Source: Sordariomycetes sp. S80-01Y (lineage: Eukaryota; Ascomycota; Sordariomycetes). From it: 64,000 bases of DNA. The stretch's first letter is position 1. Each line of letters starts with the position of its first letter. A program made the position numbers and the translations under genes. Below are positions 47,346 through 57,514 of the stretch, piece after piece. Location: NCBI GenBank assembly GCA_037042185.1, contig JAXQJY010000032.1, forward strand, positions 806,001 to 870,000, written 5' to 3'. The notes under the pieces are model-generated. The model saw only the letters and a list, made by a program, of their open reading frames with translations. It did not search any database and was not told where the DNA came from.

Positions 47346-47713
47346 TGCCGCGGTTGGAGCGTGGGCGAGACGGGTATGTAGGTGACTTAGCACTAGAGAA
47401 CTATATCCAATGCGACAAGAATTGGTGTTATAACCACTGCCAAAAAGCCAATGAAGGGAAATGTCGAAGGGCGACAGTAAAGACGATCGGAGTTGAAGGA
47501 ACCCTGAAAAACACTCCCAGGTGAAGGAAAAATAAAGTGGGTCGCACCGCATTAGCGTCTCTCAATTCCGTCATGGTCGTCACTCACCGAGATCCTCACC
47601 GAGAGCAGCTACAGGGGGGAGATCCCCAAAAGTTGAGAAGTGCCACCCAACGACTTCACTCTTTTCCCTCACCTCTCAACTCACCCAATTCAACGCGCTG
47701 CTACGACCTCACG
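47346..47713. promoter_or_regulatory. Divergent promoter region of NAF1 and ALG9
   Basis: The 368-bp gap between two divergent housekeeping start codons must hold both promoters. I see no TATA box and no further coding signal. Confidence 0.5.
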
Positions 47714-49583
47714 ATGGCGCCGCCACCTCAGCCTCCCGAACAGGGCGAATTCCACCACCCCGAGGCCACTCACGCGAAGAAAAAGTACGAGTCTCCCGCC
47801 TGCCACCTCTGATCCGAACTGCCCCGCTGACCCCAACGTGTCCAGGCGGCCGAGCATCTATGCCGTTGCGCCCATCAAGGCGTTCTACTGCTTTCTTTTC
47901 GCGAATCTCGTCTCCGCCTTCTTTGCTCCTATTCAGGACTGCGACGAAACCTTCAACTACTGGGAGCCGACCCATTACCTCTCGCACGGCTACGGCCTGC
48001 AAACGTGGGAGTACTCTCCTGACTACGCGATTCGAAGTTGGTTCTACATTGCGCTGCATGCGCTGGCTGGAAATGTTCGGCGCCTGTTCCCGAGGACGGA
48101 CAAGGTTGCCGAGTTCTACTTTGTGCGGTATTCCTTGGCTTTTCTGTGCGCCTTCTGCCAGACCTTGATGTACCTGTCCGTGAGCTCAACCATCAACGGG
48201 AGGATCGGTCTGTTCTTCTTGATTGCGACGATCACCAGTCCAGGCAACTTCCATGCCAGTACCGCGTATCTCCCTTCGAGCTTCGCAATGTACATGTGCA
48301 TGCTGGGGGCGGCGGCTTTCATGAACTGGAGGGGAGGGTTGAAAACGGCTCAGGGGATCTTCTGGTTCGCCGTAGCAGGCGTGTTGGGATGGCCGTTTGC
48401 CGCGGCTCTCTGCGCACCATTCGTTGTGGAGGAGGTTTTCTTGATGTGCTTCGGAGATCAGGAAGCCATCTTCGAGTCCCTGCTGCGCCTCACCCGAGGG
48501 TTCGTCGCAGGCATCCTCGTGGTGACCGCCGACTTCCTTGTTAACCTTTTCTTCTACAAGAAGCCTGTCGTCGTTGCTTGGAACATTGTCAAGTACAACA
48601 TCTTCTCAAACGACACCGGGCCGGACCTCTACGGCACCGAGCCTTGGCACTTCTACGTCAAGAACCTCATCCTCAACTTCAATATTTGGTTCGTTCTTGC
48701 AATGGCCGCGCTCCCTCTGTTTCTCCTGCAGAAGCTGCTCGCGCCGTCGAACCAGGGCTTTCAGTCGGGACTGCGGACGATGGTCTTTGTGGCGCCCTTC
48801 TATATGTGGTTGGGAATTTTTACTGCCCAGCCTCACAAGGAGGAGCGTTTCATGTACCCAGCCTACCCTTTCCTCGCGCTGAACGCCTCTCTGTCGCTCC
48901 ACATCATCTTGACAGCTATTGGCAACTCGGACCCGAAGACGCTTGCCGGCAAGATCCCGGCCAAGCTCAAACTCCTTGCCGTCGGCACGGTCTTCGGCTT
49001 GGTCCTCAACATGAGCACTGCCCGCATCTACGGCATCTACACGGCCTACTCGGCGCCGTTGAAAATCTACGAGCCGCTACAGTCCAGCGGTGAGGGCCAA
49101 CCGCCGATCGGCTGGCACGGGGACACGGTATGCTTCGGCAAGGAATGGTACCGCTTCCCGTCATCCTACTTCCTCCCCCGAGATATGCACGCCAAGTTCA
49201 TCCGCTCCGAGTTCCGCGGTCTCCTGCCCGGGGAGTTCTCAGAAGCCCGAACAGGCTTCGGGTTCTGGAGCGGCACGTGGTTACCAACGAGCGGCCTCAA
49301 CGACAAGAACGAAGAGGACCTGGGCAAGTACGTCGACCTTAGGCAATGCTCGTTCGTTGTGGATACGCAGTATCCAGACCGCCAAGGCGAGTTGCCGCCC
49401 AACGAGCCGGACTACATCGCAGACACGGCCAACTGGGATATTGTTCGATGCGAGCCGTTCCTCGATGCCGCCGAGAGCCACCTCCTGGCCAGGGCGCTGT
49501 GGGTGCCCGAGCTGGAGATTGTGCCGGAGAAATTCAGGAGGAAGTGGGGACGTCACTGTCTATTGCAACGCAGGAAATCATAA
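47714..49583 (+). CDS. ALG9: ALG9-like alpha-1,2-mannosyltransferase (GT22)
   Basis: Two exons (47714-47784, 47846-49583) give 602 aa. The luminal motif PIQDCDETFNYWEPTHYL with the GT22 catalytic Asp/Glu pair, then LSHGYGLQTWEYSPDYAIRS, is diagnostic for Alg9. HKEERFMYPAYPFLALNASL is the second hallmark of the family. About 9-11 hydrophobic segments indicate a polytopic ER membrane protein. Alg9 adds the seventh and ninth mannose, both alpha-1,2, from dolichyl-phosphate mannose to the lipid-linked N-glycan precursor in the ER lumen. The short first exon MAPPPQPPEQGEF is cytosolic. The intron splits the Lys codon before RPSIYAVAP. The gene is divergent from NAF1. Confidence 0.92.
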
Positions 49584-49890
49584 GTCGCAGCAACGAGAAT
49601 ATCCATCCCGAATTCTTGAATACATGCGAGCTATATCGATTCGAATTTGGCCATGTTTGCAACTTCATGGGTGTCCCTCGGCTAATTTGCCAAGTCGTGA
49701 GGTCATTGATACAGCGTCCATCGACTCGTCATCACCCCGCTGCTAACCGCCACAGCCAAGCCTCACCGAACCCTTAACAAAGCCAACGTCTAGCCATCAT
49801 CTTCACATGTTGACCTATTTCACAATGCCCACGGCGTTTTTTACATATATATCTAGACTCTGAAGCCAGCAGCCCATCTTGTTTTCAGCA
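49584..49890. other. Short intergenic region
   Basis: This 307-bp region holds the ALG9 3' end and the leader of the next small gene. A TTTTCAG just before the ATG at 49891 could be an intron acceptor, in which case the downstream protein would gain an N-terminal exon; I could not find a clear one. Confidence 0.45.
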
Positions 49891-50367
49891 ATGGCAGCCG
49901 TCCTCGTCGCACTCGGCTACTGCATCTACACCACCACTATGGAGAAGCGCCAGAAGAAGAAGGAGCAGCAAGCCGACCTCCAGCGCAACATGCGCTCAGA
50001 CTCCGAGAAACCCACACCGTCGGCTCTGCGCGCACGAGATCCGAAGGGCGAGAGCCTTCGCGCCAAGGCGGCTAGGAAGCTCCACGGCAAGGATGCAAAC
50101 CCGTCTATGCTAGGCGACCCGGTATCCGTCAAGGCGGAAAGTACAACGCACGTGCCGACGGACAGTGAAGCTGGGAGTCAGACTACGACGCTGAGGGGAA
50201 GTGAGAGCTCGGACAGGGGGTCAGATGGGGCTGGGGATCAGGGGAGTGTGAATCCGACGATGCTGGGGGATCCGGTTAGCTCAACTGCTGAGACGGTGGA
50301 GCGGAGGCCGGAGGAGGAGCAGGATATGGAGGAGGCGAGTCGGTCGAGGAGAGGCTCGAAGTTGTAA
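49891..50367 (+). CDS. Small membrane-anchored hypothetical protein with duplicated decapeptide
   Basis: The frame from the ATG at 49891 encodes 158 aa. A short hydrophobic segment at the very start (AAVLVALGYCIYTTT) followed by EKRQKKKEQQ suggests an N-terminal anchor with the rest in the cytosol. The remainder is hydrophilic, Ser/Glu-rich and probably disordered. The decapeptide NP[ST]MLGDPVS occurs twice, at residues 70-79 and 121-130, in an otherwise unordered tail, so it may be a binding motif. The C-terminus is basic (SRSRRGSKL). I do not recognise the family. The codon bias and the hydrophobic start support a real gene, though the first exon may be incomplete. Confidence 0.6.
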   Translation: MAAVLVALGYCIYTTTMEKRQKKKEQQADLQRNMRSDSEKPTPSALRARDPKGESLRAKAARKLHGKDANPSMLGDPVSVKAESTTHVPTDSEAGSQTTTLRGSESSDRGSDGAGDQGSVNPTMLGDPVSSTAETVERRPEEEQDMEEASRSRRGSKL

Positions 50368-51853
50368 GTCGGGTAATGGCCGACCCGTGGGGTTGAGAGT
50401 GACAGGATAGCCTATCTGGGGGTGGGTCGACCGAGAAGCGGCCACCGAGCTTATCACGGAACGACAGTTCATTGGTGAAGACAATTCTCGGTTTAGTGAA
50501 GGCTCGGCGTCAGTTTATAGTTAATTTGAATGCATTAGCTGCGTCATCTCGGATGGTTGTGTACTTCGGTACTCGGCGAACACTTCCCTGCTTTGAGACG
50601 GCGCTGACGGTAGACCTTAATGATTGTTGCTATGCTGGCAGAAAGGATTTACGATCTGCGCAGCTTGTCATGCTATTCGGAACTTCGCAATCGCTGAAAA
50701 TTATGGCGCCATCGAAAAGGGGGAGACGGGCATTTAAAGACTGGGTTGAGAGGAATGTCGCTCGGACGGCTGGTGTCTCGGGTGCGCCTGGATGACGACG
50801 CTGTTCCTGGCGCACCGTCGAAAAAGTCAGGCGCGGCGCTTCAGTCGCTTCGAGATCCGGCAGCAGGGACGGGCTAAAGCTTGATGACCCGCTAGATAGA
50901 TCGGGCCTCTTGTCTCTGATCTGAGGTCGGGCGTGGAGCCCAACCGACCCTACCGACGACCCATACGAGTGCCGGCTCCCAGACAAATGCCAAGCCAAGG
51001 CTGGTACGCCTCCCTGAACTTGAAGGCATGAGATCTTCATTCACAAGTTTCGGCAGCAGCTCGCCTCTTCGTGACGACAACACAGCACACGTCTGAAATC
51101 ATCATGACGCTGAGCGTTCAACCCCTGGACTTGTCACAATCCCAAGACCGTCAAGATCGGCCATCGGAACCCCTGGTGGATCCCCGGCCGGCGCCGCAGC
51201 GGAGTCTCGACGCCGTGCCGGCTGCTGACTACGCAGAAAGAGCGGGGCGAGCCCGGCCTATGCCACCGACGGCCGACGAGTGCCGCCGGCATCTCGTAAA
51301 TCATGACTCAAGGCTGAGCCAATGAGAGCCGCAGAAAAAAGTTTATTCGGCGAGGTCGCGTCGCCAAGACAGCCTGCGCCTCGATATTCCCCGGGATGCC
51401 TCCATCTCGCCCAGCAAAACCCCTGCTGGCAGCGGTGGGCTGCCGCTCCGGTGCCCGAGGCCCGGGAGGGCCGCCTGGGGTTTTGTTGGGCTCGACAGCC
51501 AAGCAGTGGGAAAGTTGGCTGTGGGAATAGAGTCGGGTGGGTTCCGGGGGGTGTCCTCTCCATTCCGATAGCCATGCGCCTGCCGCCGCGCGGTGGCTCG
51601 AGGGCACCTGCATCCCGCCTGGTCTCACGCTGCCCGGTTTGCGTGGTTGGGTTTTATAGCTGCCCACGCCCCAAACTCTGTCTCTCCCCCTTGCTCTCCT
51701 CCCTCCATTCCATCGGTTCAAACCTTGTGGCGCTGTTCTTAATCTTCCTAGTGCCCGTCTCCCACACTACCTTTCCCTGACGTGCGGTCACTTGATACTT
51801 ACCCCTTCCTCATCATCTCACCTACCTGGGGTGCAGCCCTCCCCTACATCACC
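50368..51853. other. Gene-free stretch, 1.5 kb, with the sulfate permease promoter
   Basis: Open frames are short or overlap on both strands (for example about 51258-51780) and have no domain. The sulfate permease frame is open upstream of its ATG back to 51782 (a GTG). No RNA gene or repeat was recognised. Confidence 0.55.
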
Positions 51854-54322
51854 ATGGCCGACGAACAACGGCCATCACCGATGCCGTCCACAAGCCAGCC
51901 CTCACCCGAAGAACCAACGACACAACAACCACAGAGCAGGTCGACAAGAGCATGTGACTTCATTACCAGGAAGGTTCTCGGGATCGATGTCAACGAGCGG
52001 TTCTCGAGACAGCCTGACGACCTCGACCGCCGAGCCTACGAGGTCCTCGAGCCAGCGGACATCTACCTCGAACAGGAGCCCAGCGTCAATGAGTGGATCA
52101 AAGAGCTTGCCCCAACACGAGAGGGCACCCTCAACTATATCCAGAGTCTCTTCCCTTCCTCCTCATGGATCAGGAGGTACTGCGGACGATGGTTGCTCGG
52201 AGATTTCATTGCTGGGTTGACGATTGGCTTGGTCGTCGTGCCGCAAGCCATGGCTTACGCCATCTTAGCTCAACTGACACCGGCCTACGGCCTCTACACT
52301 TCCTTCACCGGTGCGGTACTGTATTGGCTGTTCGGGACGTCGAAGGATATCGTCATCGGCACCACGGCTGTAGGATCCCTCCTCGTCGGCCAGGTCGTCA
52401 GTCATGTACAGGACAAGGCCCCAGGCGAGTACGCCAACGAGGACATCGCACACGCACTTAGTATTCTTGCCGGTGCCGTCATGCTCTTCTTTGGTCTCTT
52501 TCGTCTCGGGTGGATCATCGAGTTCATTCCTTACATCCCCATCTCTGCCTTCGTCACCGCCGCGAGTATCACCATCATGTGTACTCAGATTCCTACTTGC
52601 CTAGGCATCCCCGGGATCAACACAAGGGAGTCGCCGTACCAGGTCATCATCAACACATTGAAGGGTCTGCCGAATGCGCAAGTAGATGCTGCTATCGGAC
52701 TCGGCTCGCTAGTGCTGCTGTTCGCTATTCGCGACTTTTGCGGGCTAATGGAGAAGAGGCAACCCAGTCAGAAGAGGATGTGGTCTTTCATCTCGTCTCT
52801 GAGGTTGACGTTTGTCATGCTTCTATTCACCCTGGTTAGCTACCTCGTGAACCGCGTCCATGGTGTGGATAACTCCCCTTTCCGCATCGTGGGACACATC
52901 GAGCCCGGCTTCCAGAAGGCTGGCCTTCCTCGACCCGACACTAAGCTTCTGAAGCTGATCCTTCCTGAGCTTCCTGCCATCAGCATAATCCTTATCATCG
53001 AACACATTGCCATCGCCAAGGCGATGGGAAGGCTATACAACTACACCATTACCCCTTCGCAAGAAATCGTTGCTCTTGGAGCAGCCAATATGTTCAGCCC
53101 CTTTGTCGGCGGCTACGTCTGCACTGGTTCGTTTGGTGCTTCCGCTGTTCTCTCAAAGGCTGGCGTCCGAACACCCCTTGCTGGTCTCTTCAGCGCTGGA
53201 ATCCTCGTCCTGGCGCTATATGTCCTTACCGCTGTCTTCCAGTACATTCCAAATGCAGCTTTGGCGGGTCTGATTATTCACGCTGTCTGCAATCTCCTTA
53301 CGCCGCCAAAGAACTTGTACAAGTACTGGCAACTCTCCCCTCTCGAGCTCTTGATCTGGATCGTCGGTGTTGTTCTGGCTATCTTCGACAGCCTCGAGAC
53401 CTCCATTTACGCCGGCATTGCACTGTCTTTCGTGCTCATGCTCGTGAGGCTCGCCCGTACCAAGGGCCAATTCTTGGGCAAGGCACAGGCGCGGAGGGTT
53501 GTTTCAGAGAAGGAGAAGTGCGACGCGCCTCCTTCCCCTGAGCCCACATTTGAGAGTGTGATGCGTAAGCGCCAAAATTCTCAGAAAGAGGTCTTCATGC
53601 CCCTTGACCGAGACGATGCTTCCAACCCTGAGATCAAGGTTGAATCTCCCTACCCTGGCGTTTTCATCTACCGCTTTAGCGAAGGATACAATTACACCAA
53701 CCAGGCGATGCACGTGGACACCCTTATCCAGTACATCACGAGGAAGACGACAAGAACATCAGAGGAGTACTTCGAAAAAGAGTCAGACCGCTTGTGGAAT
53801 GACCCCGGACCAAGGAATGCAAAGACGGTGGAGGAAGACCTCCCTGTCCTCCGCGCAGTGGTGCTGGACTTCGCAGCAGTGAATAACATGGACATCACTG
53901 CCATCCAAGGCCTGATCGACTTGCGCAACACCCTCGACAGATACTGCGCACCTGATGCCTGCGAGCTGCACTTTGCCAACGTGCACAACCGCTGGACGCG
54001 CCGCGCGCTGGCAGCGTCGGGATTCGGATATCCATCTTCGCTGAACGAGGAGGCGTTAGGGAGCTGGCAACCGGCATACACAATCGCTGCCGTCCTTGAT
54101 CCTGATCTTAATGAGTCTAAGAAGAGGAGAACTCCGGAGGCTGAGGACGGAGACGCTAGCACTCTCAACTCTGAGAGGGAGGAGAGGATGGGTATGGCGA
54201 GCGTCTATGGGGTCGACAGGCCGTTCTTCCATGTGGACCTGCACGAGGCTGTCGATGCGGCTGTGAGAGACGCGGTGGTCAAGGATGAGAAGACTAGATG
54301 TGGGTGCTTGACGAGCTCATGA
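51854..54322 (+). CDS. SulP-family sulfate permease (SLC26/CYS-14-like) with STAS domain
   Basis: A single exon encodes 822 aa. A hydrophilic N-terminus with a run of Pro/Gln/Ser leads to the SulP signature region DFIAGLTIGLVVVPQAMAYA, then LTPAYGLYTSFTGAVLYWLF and GTSKDIVIGTTAVGSLLVGQ. About 12-14 membrane segments follow, including GGYVCTGSFGASAVLSKAG and TPLAGLFSAGILVLALYVLT. The C-terminal part (about residues 610-800) is a STAS domain with a long insertion (VVLDFAAVNNMDITAIQGLI). Fungal members import sulfate across the plasma membrane and are induced by sulfur starvation through a bZIP regulator. The ATG at 51854 has a strong context (ATCACCATGG). A sulfate carrier 11 kb from a sulfatase pair is suggestive, but the gap contains unrelated housekeeping genes. 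Confidence 0.92.
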   Translation: MADEQRPSPMPSTSQPSPEEPTTQQPQSRSTRACDFITRKVLGIDVNERFSRQPDDLDRRAYEVLEPADIYLEQEPSVNEWIKELAPTREGTLNYIQSLFPSSSWIRRYCGRWLLGDFIAGLTIGLVVVPQAMAYAILAQLTPAYGLYTSFTGAVLYWLFGTSKDIVIGTTAVGSLLVGQVVSHVQDKAPGEYANEDIAHALSILAGAVMLFFGLFRLGWIIEFIPYIPISAFVTAASITIMCTQIPTCLGIPGINTRESPYQVIINTLKGLPNAQVDAAIGLGSLVLLFAIRDFCGLMEKRQPSQKRMWSFISSLRLTFVMLLFTLVSYLVNRVHGVDNSPFRIVGHIEPGFQKAGLPRPDTKLLKLILPELPAISIILIIEHIAIAKAMGRLYNYTITPSQEIVALGAANMFSPFVGGYVCTGSFGASAVLSKAGVRTPLAGLFSAGILVLALYVLTAVFQYIPNAALAGLIIHAVCNLLTPPKNLYKYWQLSPLELLIWIVGVVLAIFDSLETSIYAGIALSFVLMLVRLARTKGQFLGKAQARRVVSEKEKCDAPPSPEPTFESVMRKRQNSQKEVFMPLDRDDASNPEIKVESPYPGVFIYRFSEGYNYTNQAMHVDTLIQYITRKTTRTSEEYFEKESDRLWNDPGPRNAKTVEEDLPVLRAVVLDFAAVNNMDITAIQGLIDLRNTLDRYCAPDACELHFANVHNRWTRRALAASGFGYPSSLNEEALGSWQPAYTIAAVLDPDLNESKKRRTPEAEDGDASTLNSEREERMGMASVYGVDRPFFHVDLHEAVDAAVRDAVVKDEKTRCGCLTSS

Positions 54323-54864
54323 GTATCACCTTGGGAAGCATTTTATGGCGTTTGGAACTAGAATTGGTTGGCTTAGAGCGCATAGGGGAAGATAGATACC
54401 CAGATGAGCGAGAAGTGCATACGTAGCGTGCACATTACAACAACAAGAACCAATTCAGATCTTTTAATACGAATCGCTTGCCTCTGACTCTTGATTCCGA
54501 ATCCTGAGTGATGTCGTGGTATTCGGCCAATGCTTTTACGTAGTTTGACGATCCTACGGACCGGGCGACAATCTGCCTTCCGGTCCGGTACCCTGTATCC
54601 ACCGCAACTTACACCATGAAACCCCATTGGATCGGCCGTGCCTCTCTCTTGAGTACATCACCACTCATTATTTAGAATTCCTGGCGCTTCATGTCCGGAG
54701 ATGATGAGATAAAGTCCGGATTGTCGGACTTGACTGTTTACACCGTCTACAAGTTGCTCTCAGGGGGGCTAAAAAATCGTGTATAAAACTGCTGTTCCCC
54801 CGTCTAGTATGGTCTTCAGCACGACAAACGAGGAACTTGACTCAGTAATTCAAGTCTTTGAAAT
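54323..54864. promoter_or_regulatory. Intergenic region with TATA box of the DHA2 transporter gene
   Basis: This 542-bp region separates the sulfate permease from the next transporter. TATAAA at 54782-54787 lies 83 bp upstream of the ATG at 54865, a likely functional TATA box. No coding signal is seen. Confidence 0.55.
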
Positions 54865-56961
54865 ATGCATCCACTGAGAGTAAGTGATTCTAACTCGTGG
54901 GTCAAAAACCATGGCTGACGGGGAGATAGGACATCCGTGGTCGACAGCATGAGCCGCCGGCAGCTCAGCAATCTGATACCGACTACCACGGGGACAGATC
55001 AAAGCCTGAGGAAAATGCTGATGTGATGCATAAACAGCCTTCCACTGCATCGCAGCGCCAGAAGATGACCTCCCCAGTAGCCAAAGGCCCTGCGAGCGCA
55101 TGGTCCCTAGCAGCTATCTTCACGGGCCTTTTCTTTGCTCTGACCTGCATTGGACTCGTAAGTTTCCACCACCAGTTTTGATTCTTCTCCGTGTCCATGG
55201 CTGACCCATTCTAATCCCAACAGGACCGATCCATCGTCGCAACCGCCATCCCCCAGATCACGGCCGACTTCAACTCCCTCCCTGACGTGGGTTGGTACGG
55301 CTCGGCCTTCCTGCTGACGACGTGCTGCTTCCAGCTGCTGCTCGGAAAGCTCTACGCCGAGCTCGACATAAAGCGCGTTTTCTTGGTTTCTCTGCTTCTT
55401 TTCGAGGTGGGCAGCGTGGTCTGCGCTGTGGCGCCGAATTCGGGGGCTTTGATAGCCGGGAGGGCGGTTCAGGGGGTCGGCGCCGCCGGTGTTCTGGCTG
55501 GCGCATTGATCGCATGTTTCCCATCTGCTACAGCTTGTAAAAGAATGTGCTCTAATGCTTTTAGATCGTTGCTCATACTATTCCAATGGACAGACGACCG
55601 AAGTATACCGGCGCCTTAGGTGGGGCTGTAGGTACCGCCCAGATTGTTGCACCCACTCTCGGGGGTGTTTTGACGGATCGGCTGAGCTGGAGTGAGTTTG
55701 CCCCTTTCATTCGGGTATATTGTTTATTAAATGGGTAGGGTGGTGTTTCTGGATCAACCTTCCCTTTGGTGCCGTAACGGCTATCGTCATTATCTTCCTG
55801 GTCCACCTCCCTGCCAACCCCAACGCAGCCCGCTCTACGCCCCGTGAGTTCCTGTTCAAATTCGATGTTCTCGGAACTATCCTCCTCATCCCCTGGATAA
55901 TCTCCCTTCTCCTCGCCCTCCAGTGGGGTGGCACACTCCACCCTTGGTCCTCCTGGCGCATCATCCTGCTCCTCATCATCTTTGCTGTCTTCTTTATCGC
56001 TTGGTGCGCCAGCCAAGTCTATCAGGGCGACAGAGCAACCGTTCCCTTGAGGATACTCAAGAGAAGAACGATGATATCAGCGGTGTGGTACATGTTCCTG
56101 AACTTTGCGTGTTTCTTTCTGATCATCTACTACGTGCCTATCTGGTTCCAGGCCGCTAGGGGGGAGAGTGCTTATTGGAGTGGCATCAACTTCCTCACAA
56201 CTAGCGCAGCATCGGCTGTGCTCGTCATTGCTTCAGGATATCTGGTAAGATTACTTCACTACTGTCGAGGAGATAGGCTTAACAGGCCTAGACGACACTG
56301 AGTGGATACTTTGCTCCCCAGATGATTGCTGGGACGACCCTCACGTCCGTCGGCTGCGGTATGCTCTACACATTCGATCGAGAAACGAGCGATGCTTTCT
56401 GGTGAGATCATAAACAAAATATTTCTCCTTGAGTTTTATGCTAGCTAACATCTCTGCAGGATTGCAACGCTCATCCTGATCGGCGCAGGAATCGGTCTCG
56501 GTATCCAACAACCTGTCGTTGCCGTGCAGACCGTCTTCACCGGAGCTGACAGCGCGCTCGCCACATCAGCACTGATATTCTCTCAGTCGATGTCCAGCAC
56601 TATCTTCCTCTGCGTCGGGCAGAATGTCTTCACCAACGCGCTCGTCTCGAACGTGAGGCGGCTGGCGCCGGAGGTCCAGGATCCGCACATCGTGGTCGAC
56701 GTCGGTGCTGCGGATGTTCACGATGTGTTCGCGAAAGAACATCCCGAGAGCCTCAACGGTGTTCTTGAGGCTTACGACGGAGCGTTACGAAAAGTGTTCT
56801 TGATCTCGCTAGTCCTTAGCTGCTTGACTGTGTTCGGTTGTGTGGGGATTGAGTGGGTCAGTGTGAAGAAGCACAAGGCTGGAGAGGCTGACAATGAGGC
56901 AAGATGCAGCTCTCAGATAGTGAACGAAACAAAAGGAAGAGATGGGGGTGGCGGTGGTTAA
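54865..56961 (+). CDS. MFS drug:H+ antiporter, DHA2 type (14 helices)
   Basis: Seven exons (54865-54879, 54930-55157, 55224-55511, 55565-55691, 55739-56244, 56292-56401, 56460-56961) join in phase to 591 aa. Motifs of the family are LDRSIVATAIPQITADFNSL, VGWYGSAFLLTTCCFQLLLG with KLYAELDIKRVFLVSLLLFE (motif A region), AGRAVQGVGAAGVLAGALII (motif C region), and WRWCFWINLPFGAVTAIVII. The long hydrophilic N-terminus carries no signal. DHA2 proteins export toxins, drugs or secondary metabolites. The third intron (55512-55564) needs a GC donor (ATC|GCATGT) to keep the conserved AGALIIVAHTIP reading. The last helix is followed by a Lys/Glu tail. No biosynthetic genes adjoin it, so its cargo is unknown. 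Confidence 0.85.
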
Positions 56962-57514
56962 GTGGCCAAAATCAGCTCTGAGGCCACTCAGGCGTAATGG
57001 AGGCTACATGTCCACTGAGCTAGATAGCGCGGATAGCGGTGTTCGTGGATTTCACTTTCTTTCATGTATTAACAAAAAAATTCTTTTTCATCCATCCATA
57101 TTGCGGTTATACGAGCCTCAAATCGTAGAGACTTCTGGGGCTCGCGCCTCCCTAGGGGCTACACTCACCTCCCTCGGCTTCAATAGTAAGCTAGAGGTGT
57201 CCAGTACAGTGAAGTCAGAAAAGATTGGGCACTAGAAAATCTGAAACGTATCATTGTTCTAAATGAAGTCTTTAATTGACTGCTCGATGTAAACCCCTTG
57301 TGCCACCCGGAGACAAAGGGGACAAAGGACAAAGACCGCTTTGGTCGGTAACAACTCGAGATAGCACAAAGCGAGGCAATAGACCCGACCGCTACATGAG
57401 GCCTAATACAAAACATTACTTTTGGAAGCTTTTGCCATCCTTTCCAATTGATTCTCTCATCGAACTACCAAGGATCGCTATACATCCAAGCAACATACAG
57501 CCTACACCACAACT
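56962..57514. other. Intergenic region
   Basis: This 553-bp region holds the transporter 3' end and the promoter of the following gene. It is somewhat AT-rich. No coding signal or repeat was seen. Confidence 0.5.

Noticed and set aside
51700-51740. A tRNA B-box-like GGTTCAAACC
   Set aside because: No matching A box, acceptor stem or anticodon arm can be found around it.
54865-56961. A secondary-metabolite cluster around the DHA2 exporter
   Set aside because: The neighbours are a sulfate permease, an unknown Cys-rich protein and PSF2; no synthase, P450 or tailoring enzyme is present.
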